A stretch of 41,231 nt of DNA from an uncultured Collinsella sp. (GCA_947001705.1 CAMQHT010000019.1:1-41231), one strand, 5' to 3'; counted from the stretch's first letter, positions 16,001-23,543 are shown. Program-made: numbers and translations. The notes: generated by a model from the letters alone, not told the origin.

Positions 16001-16349
16001 CGGCATGTCCCACGCCCGTGAGCGTAAGCGCCAGCTCCACGTTTTCCAAAATGCTCTGGTGCGGAATGAGGTTGTAGCTCTGAAACACAAAGCCAATGCG
16101 ATTGTTTCTGTAGGCATCCCAATCGCGGTCGCTGAAATCCTTGGTCGAGATGCCATCGATCAGCAGGTCGCCGGAATCGAAATGGTCGAGTCCACCAATG
16201 ACGTTGAGCATCGTAGTTTTACCCGAACCCGAGGGACCCAGGATGGCTACAAACTCGTTATCGCGAAAAGACAGGCTTACGCTGTCGAGCGCTACCTGCG
16301 TAAACGACTGCGTAACGTACCTTTTGCAAATAACTCTGAGATCCAGCAT
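13095..16349 (-). CDS. ABC transporter ATPase-permease fusion (MacB/FtsX-type) with very large extracytoplasmic domain
   Basis: This 1084-residue protein combines an ATPase and a permease. Residues 1-225 are the ATPase, with Walker A GPSGSGKTT, signature LSGGQMQRVAIARAL and Walker B VLADEPTGALDS. A first membrane helix follows near 262-285, then about 650 extracytoplasmic residues, then three C-terminal helices in an FtsX-type domain (ISVLERKKEIGILRAIGAS between the first two). This is the type VII, mechanotransmission layout of MacB relatives, which move lipids, peptides or drugs, or act as sensors. The outer domain includes a repetitive Asp/Leu/Ser/Gly stretch (GIDLSGIDLSGLDLDLSG) and many amphipathic helices. 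ATG at 16349 is chosen with AGAGAGG nine nt upstream, over a TTG nine nt earlier. It is monocistronic; the substrate is unknown. Confidence 0.88.
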   Translation of the reverse strand: MLDLRVICKRYVTQSFTQVALDSVSLSFRDNEFVAILGPSGSGKTTMLNVIGGLDHFDSGDLLIDGISTKDFSDRDWDAYRNNRIGFVFQSYNLIPHQSILENVELALTLTGVGHAERRQRARKALETVGLGEHVDKRPNQLSGGQMQRVAIARALINDPEIVLADEPTGALDSTTSVQVMDLLKDVARDRLVIMVTHNPELAYQYATRIVSLADGKVTDDSDPFDVATVAHREAKPTRKTSMSFMTALGLSARNLMTKKGRTAMTAFAGSIGIIGIAAILALSNGVNGYIKKVEEDTLSSYPLTISKQDYDLSSMMGGQGGTDEEASKGEDSSDGATGGKAQGTDKIPVVTAVKDMFASVKSNDMTSFKAWLDDGGNGIDKEVNAIQYGYGVTPVVYRSSKGDEKPVRLVPNAMTEAMSGGASSAATVSMDSMGTSVFNEMIDDQSLLDSQYDVVAGHWPTSANEAVMVLSSRGTVGDYTLYSIGALDIDELNDLVNSAMTADGKVKTPKTGSDFTYDDALSTTFKVLSPADAYRKNEETGMWTDMSGDADFMKAKVADGIDVRIVGVVRPNEAANASALSPGIAYTHALTRQLMERAADSQIVQEQLAHPETDVFTGKSFDELQGEAKQGVDLGSMFGVDEAALKSAFSFDTSALSGAAGGIDLSGIDLSGLDLDLSGVGKDIDFSDIMAKAPAPDFSGIFDGLELTPEQMQQVGTLANQLFEGFLQSDQFKALSPEDLKDASKLAAAFSAYLENDAAAQQCLAQLKALGGDALAERLQQVMGDYVQKQLAPYLQQSMDQVMKAVSEQIATTVSTQLKAGAAGFMDQMATQMSSSFANLASAMRVDAGAFARAIHFNMDAEDLSSLMMSYAKASKLTYDNNLTTLGYADEADPISVKIFPRDFEAKERVLDYIDAYNKQVKAAGHDEQAISYTDYMGIIMGSVTDIVNTISLVLIAFVSISLVVSSIMIGIITYISVLERKKEIGILRAIGASKRNVANVFNAETFIEGLIAGVFAIVVVVAVSFPVNAWALAAKQVPNLMSLPVRDALALIAISVLLTVVAGLLPARSASKKDPVEALRSE

Positions 16350-16475
16350 GGACGGCAACCTCTCTCGCGCGGGCGCGCTCGCCCGCTCCCCCGCCGTTCA
16401 CGTTCGGCGCGTTTGTCCTACTCTATCCTCATTTTTGGCCGATACCAGTGAGGAATGTAACGAACCGCGCCAAAA

Positions 16476-16559
16476 AACGAACGGGACAGCACGCCGCATG
16501 GCGCACCATCCCGCATATAACATCCCCGATGCGACAAAGAGGCTGTCACTTTGTCACAT
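16476..16559. repeat. Extended 84-bp repeat ending in family A palindrome copy 6
   Basis: The last 31 bp (16529-16559) are a degenerate family A palindrome (ATGCGACAAAG / CTTTGTCACAT ends). The preceding 53 bp match, without gaps, the sequence before copy 7 at 22445-22528; about 70 of 84 positions agree. That upstream part is itself weakly palindromic (GGGAxxG ... CxxTCCC). It lies 11 nt beyond the stop of the minus-strand reductase gene. Confidence 0.8.
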
Positions 16560-16570
16560 TCCAATGCGCG

Positions 16571-18262
16571 CTACTTTTCGAGCCCGCACGGCATAACGTT
16601 AGCGCTGCCGCGGCGAGCCTCAGTCACGGCTGCAAAGAAGCGATAGCCGCCCGAGAAGTTAAAGCACTCAAAGCCATGCTGCGCCAAAATGCGGCAAGCA
16701 ATGTAGCTGCGAATGCCGCTCTGGCAAATCACGTAGACCGGCTTGGCCCGGTCGAGCTCGCTCAGGCGATTGCGCAGATCATCGACGGGAATGTTTACGA
16801 AACCATCGATATGCCCGCGCTCATACTCCCCTTCCGTACGAACATCGAGCAGCTGCACGCTGCCATCGCGTGGCAAGTTGGGCTCATCCTCCCAATGCCA
16901 CTGCGCCAGTATGCCGCGATTGAGGTTCTCGATCATAAAGCCCGCCATATTGACGGGATCCTTCGCCGATGAATACGGCGGCGCGTATGCTAGGTCCAAA
17001 TCCTTAAGCCTATCGCCGCGCATGCCTGCCTGGATGGCAGTCGCCAGAACGTCGATACGCTTGTCCACACCATCGATGCCCACGATTTGCGCACCCAGCA
17101 GGCGCAATCCCTGCTTCTCGAAGACAACCTTCATGGTCATGGGCGTTGCACCCGGATAATAACCCGCATGCGAACCGGGCGACAGGACCACGCTGTCGCA
17201 GTCAATTCCCGCCGCGTGTGCCGCCTTTTCGGATAGTCCCGTGCTTGCCGCCGTCAAGTCGAATACCTTGATAACCGATGAGCCCAACGATCCGAGGTAG
17301 CAGCTGTCCATGCCGGCTATGACATCGGCGACGACACGCCCCTGCTTGTTGGCGGGGCCGGCGAGCGAAATGACCGCGTCCTCGCCGGTCACCTGATGCG
17401 TGACCTGCACGGCATCGCCCACGGCATACACGTCGGCAGCAGAGGTCTCCATGCGGTCGTTGACCACAATAGCCCCCTTGATGCCCAGTTCGAGCCCCGC
17501 CTCTTGCGCCAGATGGCTCTCAGGTGCCACGCCAATGGCAAGCAGCACCATATCGGCTCCGATAGGGTCATCGCCCGCAACATGGGTGACAACGCGGCCA
17601 TCAACTTCCTCAAAACCTGTCACATCGGCCTTGAGGCGCAGATCGATACCGTGCTCACGCACCTCGGTATGCAAAAGGGTCGCCATGTCGTAATCCAGGT
17701 TGTTCATAAGCTGGACGGGACGCTGCAGAAGGGTCACCTGGAGCCCCAGCTCGCACAGATTCTCCGCCGTCTCGACGCCAATGAAGCCGCCGCCGATCAC
17801 GACGGCACTGCTCGGTCGCCGCTCTCGAACATAGCTGTGAATACGCAGCGTGTCCTCAACGGTGCGTAGGCTAAAGATTTTATCCGAGTCGATGCCCGGC
17901 AACGCAGGGCGGATCGGCTTTGCACCCGGCGACAGGATGAGCTTGTCATACGTCTCGACAAATTCCTCGCCCGTCAGCATATTGCGAACCTCGACCGTAT
18001 GCGAATCGGGATGGATGGCAAACACCTCGTGACTCGTCTTGACCGCAATGCGAAAGCGATCCCAAAAGCCCTTGGGAGACTGCAGCGTCAATGCGCTCTC
18101 TTCTTCTATCACGCCGCCAATGTAGTACGGAAGCCCACAATTGGCATACGATACAAAACCCGTGCGCTCAAAGATGACAATTTGGGCCTGCTCGTCGAGT
18201 CTGCGCAAACGTGCCGCCGCCGATGCGCCGCCCGCGACGCCTCCAACGATAACCACCTTCAT
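16571..18262 (-). CDS. CoA-disulfide / persulfide reductase with C-terminal rhodanese domain
   Basis: This 563-residue flavoprotein belongs to the CoADR-rhodanese group. Residues 1-450 carry the FAD motif VVIVGGVAGGASAAARLRR, the active-site SYANCGLPYYIGG with its single redox Cys, a second dinucleotide fold (VVIGGGFIGVETAENL) and AGPANKQGR. Residues about 465-560 form a rhodanese domain with active-site Cys in VICQSGIRSYIA. Related enzymes reduce CoA disulfide, CoA persulfide or polysulfide with NAD(P)H. The ATG lies 2 nt after the stop of a truncated rhodanese gene, suggesting translational coupling. The nearby thiol-disulfide genes (TlpA-like lipoprotein, CxxC protein) support a sulfur or redox role. 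Confidence 0.88.
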   Translation of the reverse strand: MKVVIVGGVAGGASAAARLRRLDEQAQIVIFERTGFVSYANCGLPYYIGGVIEEESALTLQSPKGFWDRFRIAVKTSHEVFAIHPDSHTVEVRNMLTGEEFVETYDKLILSPGAKPIRPALPGIDSDKIFSLRTVEDTLRIHSYVRERRPSSAVVIGGGFIGVETAENLCELGLQVTLLQRPVQLMNNLDYDMATLLHTEVREHGIDLRLKADVTGFEEVDGRVVTHVAGDDPIGADMVLLAIGVAPESHLAQEAGLELGIKGAIVVNDRMETSAADVYAVGDAVQVTHQVTGEDAVISLAGPANKQGRVVADVIAGMDSCYLGSLGSSVIKVFDLTAASTGLSEKAAHAAGIDCDSVVLSPGSHAGYYPGATPMTMKVVFEKQGLRLLGAQIVGIDGVDKRIDVLATAIQAGMRGDRLKDLDLAYAPPYSSAKDPVNMAGFMIENLNRGILAQWHWEDEPNLPRDGSVQLLDVRTEGEYERGHIDGFVNIPVDDLRNRLSELDRAKPVYVICQSGIRSYIACRILAQHGFECFNFSGGYRFFAAVTEARRGSANVMPCGLEK

Positions 18263-18264
18263 AG

Positions 18265-18417
18265 CTAACGCACCACCTTTCCCGTGTAGCCGCTTATGCC
18301 GCCGATATTCTTGACACTGCCATACCCAGAACGCTTAAGAAAACTCACAGCTTGGTTGCTTCGCGCACCGCTCGGGCAATGCACGAAAAGCTGCGTGCCC
18401 TTTCGACGTATACCCAT
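18265..18417 (-). pseudogene. Truncated rhodanese domain remnant
   Basis: A 50-codon open frame on the minus strand encodes the C-terminal half of a rhodanese: FVHCPSGARSNQAVSFLKRS with the active-site Cys, then VKNIGGISGYTGKV. The usual N-terminal half is absent. Upstream, the same frame runs only a few codons before it meets the T-run of the terminator of the preceding gene. The stop is 2 nt from the ATG of the reductase-rhodanese gene. It could be a decayed gene, or a small protein still translated to couple the next gene; no good ribosome binding site is visible. Confidence 0.7.
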
Positions 18418-18435
18418 GATGCTACCCCGAAGCAG

Positions 18436-18463
18436 AAAAAAGAGTCGCTGTTTCCAGCGACTC
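18436..18463 (-). terminator. Rho-independent terminator of the TlpA-like gene
   Basis: On the minus strand GAGTCGCTG-GAAA-CAGCGACTC forms a perfect 9-bp stem with a GNRA-like loop, followed by TTTTTT. It lies about 25 nt downstream of the lipoprotein stop codon and separates the electron-transfer operon from the reductase. Confidence 0.92.
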
Positions 18464-18488
18464 CCCTTCAGTTGTCTGTCCCACGGAC

Positions 18489-19451
18489 TTACTGTTCGCT
18501 CTTCGCGAGTGCCTGATCGATCAGTTTGTTGAGCGCCTCGCGCTGCTCAGCGGAGTTGATGCCGCCCATGATCGGCTCTCCCACAATGTTACCGTTCTGG
18601 TCGATCACGTAGGTGGTCGGGAACGAGTACAGGTTGGAGGTGAACTTTCCGGCCTCGCTGTCCGACTTAAACCAGATGTTCTTATACGTCACGCCCTTCT
18701 TGGAAAGCACGTCCTTGGCATCGGCCACCTCGTCTTTGTTGCCATCGAGCGTAAAGGAATTAACGCCCACGACCTGGCCGCCCTTCTCGGCAAGCTCCTT
18801 GTTGAGCTTCTCCAGATCGCCCAGCTCTCCCACGCACGGCTTGCAGGTGGTAAACCAGAAGTTCATGACGGTGACCTTGTTCTTGGAGAACAGCTCGTCG
18901 CTGTTTACATCGTTGCCGTCCAAGTCCTTGCCCTTAAAGCTGGGGAACTTCGTCTCCCCGCTCTCGCCGTTAGTCATGCCTGCGGTCGAGGCATCGACGC
19001 TCTCCCCCTCGCCGGGCGTGCTGCCGCATCCGGGGAACTCCTTCTCCAGCGCCATGAGCTTGTCCTCGATCTCCTTGACCTGCTGCGCGCCGGCCTTAAG
19101 CGTCTTAAGCTCGTCAGCCGCAAACTGATCCTTGGCGCCCTCGATGGTATCGAGCAAGAAGTCACCGTAGTTCTTGCCGTCCTCAATCATGGGAGTGTCT
19201 TTGTTGGCCGCAAGGAACACCTTTTCCCATAGGGCGTTATCGCTCGCAAAGATCTCGTTTTCCTTTTGCAGCAGCTGCTGGTACAGCTCGGCCGCCTCCT
19301 CGGCACTCGACGGCTTTTGCGCTATGAGCTCGGCAATCTGCGCATCGCCGCTCGTAGCACCCTTCGCGTCGCCCTTGGGGGCAGAGCACGCCGCGAGAGT
19401 CAGCGCCAGCACGGGCAGCATCAACAGAGCTGCAATTTTTGACAGTTTCAT
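18489..19451 (-). CDS. TlpA/ResA-like thioredoxin-fold lipoprotein
   Basis: This 320-residue exported protein has a lipoprotein signal (LALTLAAC, lipidated Cys22), a helical spacer of about 110 residues and a C-terminal thioredoxin-like domain. The redox motif CKPC (203-206) sits in VMNFWFTTCKPCVGEL, and the cis-Pro segment is FPTTYVIDQNGNIV. It would act outside the membrane as a thiol-disulfide reductase or oxidase, as ResA, TlpA and Etrx proteins do. It is the third gene of an operon behind the CxxC small protein and the NapH-like Fe-S protein, which likely pass electrons across the membrane to it. A terminator follows directly. The partner substrate, for example an exported methionine sulfoxide reductase or cytochrome, is not encoded here. 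Confidence 0.88.
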   Translation of the reverse strand: MKLSKIAALLMLPVLALTLAACSAPKGDAKGATSGDAQIAELIAQKPSSAEEAAELYQQLLQKENEIFASDNALWEKVFLAANKDTPMIEDGKNYGDFLLDTIEGAKDQFAADELKTLKAGAQQVKEIEDKLMALEKEFPGCGSTPGEGESVDASTAGMTNGESGETKFPSFKGKDLDGNDVNSDELFSKNKVTVMNFWFTTCKPCVGELGDLEKLNKELAEKGGQVVGVNSFTLDGNKDEVADAKDVLSKKGVTYKNIWFKSDSEAGKFTSNLYSFPTTYVIDQNGNIVGEPIMGGINSAEQREALNKLIDQALAKSEQ

Positions 19452-19486
19452 GGTTCCTCCGTTTATATCGAAACTTATATAGGTAC

Positions 19487-20398
19487 CTATTTGTTTTCGC
19501 AGGCTTGCGTGGACTGCGCGGGTTTGTCGCCCGTCACACCCAGCCCATAGCGAAAGCTAATAGCATCGACGGGGCACGCGCCCACGCATTTGCCGCAACG
19601 AATGCACTCGGCATGGTCGGGCGTACGCGTAACGTCCACGTCCATTTGACACACCTTGGCGCACTTGCCGCACGAGACGCATTTGCACTGGTCAACCTGG
19701 ATCCCCAGCAAAGACACCTTGTTCATGAGCGCATAAAATGCGCCGAGGGGGCAAATCCATTTGCAGAAGGGGCGATAGAACAGCACGCTCAGCACCGCAA
19801 CCACAATGAGGATCGCGAGCTTCCAGGAAAAGAGCTTTCCCAGCGCGGAGCGGATTCCCACGTTCATGATGGACAGCGGAATCGCGCCCTCGAGCACACC
19901 TTGCGGGCAGATGTACTTGCAAAAGAACGGGTCGCCCATACCCACATCGTTAACCACCAAGACGGGCAGCAGCACCACGGCAAACAGCAGCACGGCATAC
20001 TTGATGTACGTGAGCGGCTTGAGCTTTTTCGTGGAGAGCTTTTTGCTGGGAATCTTATGCAAAAGCTCTTGTAGCCATCCAAACGGGCACAAAAAGCCGC
20101 ATACAAAACGTCCCAGCAGCACGCCGATCAGAATGAGCGTTCCGGTGACGTAATACGAGAAGCTAAACTTAGACGAGCCCACCACCGACTGAAACGACCC
20201 GATGGGGCACGCACCCGAGGCCGCTGGACACGAGTAGCAGTTGAGGCCCGGCACGCAGACGGCTTTGCCCGCTCCCTGGTAGATGCCGCCCTTGGCAAAG
20301 TTAGGCAGGTGAATATTGGTCGCAAGCGTCGCCGCCGCCTGAATCAATCCACGAAATCGCGCTAAAAGATGCGATGCAGTGTTTTTTCTTTTATCCAA
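19487..20398 (-). CDS. NapH-like 4Fe-4S membrane protein
   Basis: This 303-residue protein has about four to five membrane helices and several membrane-associated cysteine motifs: CYSCPAASGACP, FVCGFLCPFG, CKYICPQG and CKWICPLG. Two ferredoxin-type [4Fe-4S] motifs follow at the C-terminus (CVSCGKCAKVC and CIRCGKCVGACP). This pattern is shared with NapH/YccM/RdxA-like quinol- or ferredoxin-linked electron carriers. The best start is TTG at 20398, which overlaps the stop of the preceding 48-residue gene by eight nt (TTGGATAA), with GGAG about ten nt upstream. The longer open frame encodes the other gene's region. It probably feeds electrons to the TlpA-like lipoprotein encoded downstream. Confidence 0.85.
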   Translation of the reverse strand: MDKRKNTASHLLARFRGLIQAAATLATNIHLPNFAKGGIYQGAGKAVCVPGLNCYSCPAASGACPIGSFQSVVGSSKFSFSYYVTGTLILIGVLLGRFVCGFLCPFGWLQELLHKIPSKKLSTKKLKPLTYIKYAVLLFAVVLLPVLVVNDVGMGDPFFCKYICPQGVLEGAIPLSIMNVGIRSALGKLFSWKLAILIVVAVLSVLFYRPFCKWICPLGAFYALMNKVSLLGIQVDQCKCVSCGKCAKVCQMDVDVTRTPDHAECIRCGKCVGACPVDAISFRYGLGVTGDKPAQSTQACENK

Positions 20399-20537
20399 TT
20401 CCGATACACTCCAAGCACAGCCTGATTGCCTTGGCCAGCACGGCATCTGCCTCGCCGCGCATAATTCCAAAGCCAACCATGGCTACCCCAACGATCAGCA
20501 AAGCCACCTGCGCCACAGGCTTAATCGCTTTGAACAA
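20391..20537 (-). CDS. Small membrane protein with C-terminal CxxC motif (CD1871A-like)
   Basis: This 48-residue gene starts with TTG at 20537 behind an excellent AAAGGAG site, eight nt away. It encodes one membrane helix (VALLIVGVAMVGFGIM) followed by a conserved-looking tail, GEADAVLAKAIRLCLECIGIG, with the motif CLEC. This matches the short CD1871A-type CxxC proteins known from clostridia, which sit beside NapH-like and TlpA-like genes. Its stop overlaps the start of the NapH-like gene. A role as a transmembrane thiol relay in this operon is inferred. Confidence 0.8.
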   Translation of the reverse strand: MFKAIKPVAQVALLIVGVAMVGFGIMRGEADAVLAKAIRLCLECIGIG

Positions 20538-20626
20538 TCTGACCACTCCTTTCGTTTCGCGACCCATTGGACCATACCGACTATAAAATCCGTGTTAAGC
20601 GTGAATGATTATGCAAGGAGAACGTT

Positions 20627-21301
20627 ATGCGCATCTTGGTCATCGAGGACGAGCGGGCGCTGTGCGATGCGATCGCACGCAGCCTGCGCAACTTGGCCTA
20701 TAGCGTCGACTGCTGCTACGACGGGCAGCAGGCCCTCGATCTGCTCGATGTCGAGACCTTTGATCTTGTCGTGCTCGACCTCAATCTCCCCCATGTCGAC
20801 GGCATGACCGTGCTCAGGCAACTCAGGACAGCTGATTGTGAGACCAAGGTGCTTGTGCTCTCGGCACGTGGCGAGGTCTCCGACAAGGTAGCGGGGCTCG
20901 ATGCGGGCGCCAACGACTACCTCACCAAGCCGTTTCATCTTGACGAGCTTGCGGCAAGGATTCGCAGCCTTACCCTCAGACGCTTTACACAAAGCGACGT
21001 TGTTCTAACCTGTGGATCGCTGAGCTTTGACACCAAGGCGCGCCTCGCCACAGTGGGCGACGAGATCCTGTCCCTCACGCGCAAGGAGACCGGCATCTTG
21101 GAATACCTGATGCTTAACCAGGGGCGGCCGGTGAGCCAGGAGGAGCTCATCGACCACGTATGGGACAGCAGCGTCAACAGCTTTAGCAACGCGACCCGCG
21201 TGCACATCTCGTCGCTGCGCAAAAAGCTGCGCGGCGCGTTGGGGCACGACCCCATCCGCAACCGAATCGGCGAAGGCTACGTTATGGAGGACGGCAAATG
21301 A
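20627..21301 (+). CDS. OmpR/PhoB-family response regulator
   Basis: This 224-residue regulator has a receiver domain with acidic residues IEDER at the N-terminus, phospho-acceptor Asp51 in VVLDLNLPHVDGM, and the conserved Lys in DYLTKPF. A winged-helix DNA-binding domain follows (LTRKETGILEYLMLNQGRPVSQEELIDHVWD, then VHISSLRKKL). AAGGAG precedes the ATG. The stop overlaps the kinase start (ATGA), a typical coupled pair. It is divergent from the CxxC/Fe-S/TlpA operon across 89 nt, so that operon is a likely target, though this is positional inference. Confidence 0.92.
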   Translation: MRILVIEDERALCDAIARSLRNLAYSVDCCYDGQQALDLLDVETFDLVVLDLNLPHVDGMTVLRQLRTADCETKVLVLSARGEVSDKVAGLDAGANDYLTKPFHLDELAARIRSLTLRRFTQSDVVLTCGSLSFDTKARLATVGDEILSLTRKETGILEYLMLNQGRPVSQEELIDHVWDSSVNSFSNATRVHISSLRKKLRGALGHDPIRNRIGEGYVMEDGK

Positions 21302-22446
21302 AGCGGCTGTCTCTGCAGTGGCGCATCACGTTGATGACGGCCCTGCTGGTATGCTCGACCTGCGTACTTATGAATTGTCTGGTTGGCTACTCCGGCATGC
21401 GCTACATGGACTCGATTGGTGCAGAAGCGTCGGCGCACAGCAAGGTGGAGGCGGCCTCGCCCAGCTCATTTGACCCGACAAACAAAGAGCTCGACGACGC
21501 GCTGACCATCGTCGTGAACGACGCCCAAGAATCGTTTGGCGCGACGAGCTGGTATATAACTGCGGCGGTAACGCTGCTCGGCGGCGTGCTGGCCTACTTT
21601 GTAAGCGGACATGCGCTGCGGCCGTTGCGCTTCTTTGCGACGCAAGTCGAGAGCGTGCGGCCCGACAACCTCGCCGACACAAAAAACAGCGAGGACGTGC
21701 CCTCTGAACTCAGGCGCTGCAGCGCGTCGTTTAACGACATGATTGCCCGCCTTGACGAGGGATTTTCCGCACAAAGACAGTTTACGGGCAATGCGGCGCA
21801 CGAGCTGCGCACGCCACTTGCGCTCATGCAGGCCCAGGTTGAGCTTTTTTGCGCCGAGCACCCCGACGCCGACGCCGATACAGCGAGCCTGCTCGGGCTG
21901 CTGCAGGAGCAGACCGAGCGGATGACGCACATGACAAAGACCCTGCTCGAGATGAGCGAGCTGCGCAGTGTCCCTTGCAACGATGCGATTGACCTGGCGC
22001 CGATGATCGAAGAAGTACTCACGGACCTGGCGCCCCTTGCCGAGCAAAAAGACATCACGCTTACAAGTGAGGGCGACGCGCAAACGATCGGCAGCGATAC
22101 GCTAATCTATCGGCTGCTGTTCAACTTGACCGAAAACGCCATACGTTACAGCGCGCCCAACTCGACCGTGCAAATCAACGCCTGCGCCGAAGGCGACCGC
22201 GTGCTGCTACGCGTGCGCGACCAGGGGCCGGGCATTCCCGAGCAATACCAGACGAGCATCTTTCAGCCCTTCTTTCGCGTCGACAAATCGCGCAGCAGGG
22301 CATACGGCGGCGTGGGGCTGGGGCTTGCGCTGGTCTGGGAGATCGCCGCGCTCCACGGCGGCTCCATCGAGGTCGAAGAGAGCTCGGAGCGCGGAACGAC
22401 CATGCTCGTGACTCTTCCCACTCGCGCACTCGGCTCATTAAAATAA
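21298..22446 (+). CDS. Sensor histidine kinase
   Basis: This 382-residue membrane kinase has two helices (about 9-31 and 85-104) flanking a short outer sensor loop of about 55 residues, a HAMP-like linker, then HisKA with phospho-acceptor His168 in FTGNAAHELRTPLALMQ. The ATP-binding domain has N-box NLTENAIRYS, G1 DQGPGIPE, the F-box and G2 GVGLGLALVWEIAALHGG. Its start overlaps the response regulator stop. The small outer loop suggests sensing of a membrane or redox signal rather than a large ligand. The stop codon TAA forms the first bases of an 84-bp repeat. Confidence 0.92.
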   Translation: MKRLSLQWRITLMTALLVCSTCVLMNCLVGYSGMRYMDSIGAEASAHSKVEAASPSSFDPTNKELDDALTIVVNDAQESFGATSWYITAAVTLLGGVLAYFVSGHALRPLRFFATQVESVRPDNLADTKNSEDVPSELRRCSASFNDMIARLDEGFSAQRQFTGNAAHELRTPLALMQAQVELFCAEHPDADADTASLLGLLQEQTERMTHMTKTLLEMSELRSVPCNDAIDLAPMIEEVLTDLAPLAEQKDITLTSEGDAQTIGSDTLIYRLLFNLTENAIRYSAPNSTVQINACAEGDRVLLRVRDQGPGIPEQYQTSIFQPFFRVDKSRSRAYGGVGLGLALVWEIAALHGGSIEVEESSERGTTMLVTLPTRALGSLK

Positions 22447-22528
22447 CGAACGGGATGGCACTCCGCGTGGCGTACCATCCCGCACATAATATCGAGGATG
22501 TGACAAAGGGACTGTCCCTTTGTCACAT
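22445..22528. repeat. Extended 84-bp repeat ending in perfect family A palindrome copy 7
   Basis: The last 31 bp (22498-22528) are a perfect palindrome, ATGTGACAAAGGGAC-T-GTCCCTTTGTCACAT. The preceding 53 bp match the sequence at 16476-16528 without gaps and contain GGGATGG ... CCATCCC. The element starts inside the kinase stop codon and lies between convergent genes. Confidence 0.88.
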
Positions 22529-22562
22529 CTGCTAGTTCTCGTCGCCTACCAGCTGAGTTAGC

Positions 22563-23543
22563 TTACTCCCACTCGACCGTGCCAACGGGCTTCGGCGTGA
22601 GGTCGTAGCACACGCGGCAGATGCCGGGAACCTCGGCGGTGACGCGGGCGGTAATGCGCTTGAGCAACGCCCAGTTGAGCTCAGGCACCTCGGCGGTCAT
22701 GACATCGACGGTGTTGATGCAGCGGATGATACAGGGCCAATCGTAGGCGCGCTTGCCCTCGCGCACGCCGGTTGCGCGGAAGTCGGGCACGACGGCAAAA
22801 TACTGCCAGATGGTCAGACCGGCCTTGTCGATCTCCTCGCGCACGATGGCGTCGGCTTCGCGCAGCGCCTCAAGACGGTCGCGGGTGATGGCACCAAGGC
22901 AGCGGACGCCCAGGCCGGGACCGGGGAACGGCTGGCGCTCAACCATATTCTCGGGCAGGCCGAGCTCGCGACCCACGACGCGGACCTCGTCCTTGTACAG
23001 CAGTTTGACGGGCTCGCAGAGCTCAAACTGCAGATCCTCGGGCAGACCGCCCACGTTGTGGTGAGCCTTCACGCCGTCTTGGGACTCCAGGATGTCGGGA
23101 TAGATGGTGCCCTGGGCGAGGAAGCTGACCTCATCGCCAACCTTGCGGGCCTCCTCCTCGAACACGCGAATGAACTCGGCGCCGATAATCTTACGCTTGG
23201 CCTCGGGCTCCTCGACGTCCACGAGCTTGTCCAGGAAGCGATCTGTGGCGTCAACGTAAACCAGGTTGGCATCCATCTGATTCTTGAAGACGTCGACGAC
23301 CTGCTCGCTCTCGCCCTTGCGCATCAGGCCGTGGTTAACATGCACGCAAATGAGCTGCTTGCCGATGGCCTTGATGAGCAGGGCCGCGACAACCGAACTG
23401 TCGACACCACCGGAAAGAGCCAGCAGGATCTTTTTGTCGCCGATCTGCTCGCGGATTGCAGCGACCTGCTCTTCGATGAACGCCTGGGCAAGTTCGGGAG
23501 TGGTGATACGTACCATGTCGTCGGGACGCTTGTTGGGATCCAT
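22563..23543 (-). CDS. guaA: GMP synthase, ATP-pyrophosphatase/dimerisation subunit without amidotransferase domain
   Basis: This protein catalyses ATP-dependent amination of XMP to GMP. The 326-residue protein begins at the synthetase part: the PP-loop LALSGGVDSSVVAALL (42-57), QGTIYPDILES, the characteristic ERQPFPGPGLGVRCLG, and the C-terminal dimerisation domain ending VCYDLTPKPVGTVEWE. The usual N-terminal glutamine amidotransferase domain (about 190 residues) is missing, and the N-terminus here is intact with AAGGAG upstream. It is thus a split-type enzyme needing a separate GATase subunit or free ammonia. No such subunit lies in the window. Confidence 0.92.
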   Translation of the reverse strand: MDPNKRPDDMVRITTPELAQAFIEEQVAAIREQIGDKKILLALSGGVDSSVVAALLIKAIGKQLICVHVNHGLMRKGESEQVVDVFKNQMDANLVYVDATDRFLDKLVDVEEPEAKRKIIGAEFIRVFEEEARKVGDEVSFLAQGTIYPDILESQDGVKAHHNVGGLPEDLQFELCEPVKLLYKDEVRVVGRELGLPENMVERQPFPGPGLGVRCLGAITRDRLEALREADAIVREEIDKAGLTIWQYFAVVPDFRATGVREGKRAYDWPCIIRCINTVDVMTAEVPELNWALLKRITARVTAEVPGICRVCYDLTPKPVGTVEWE

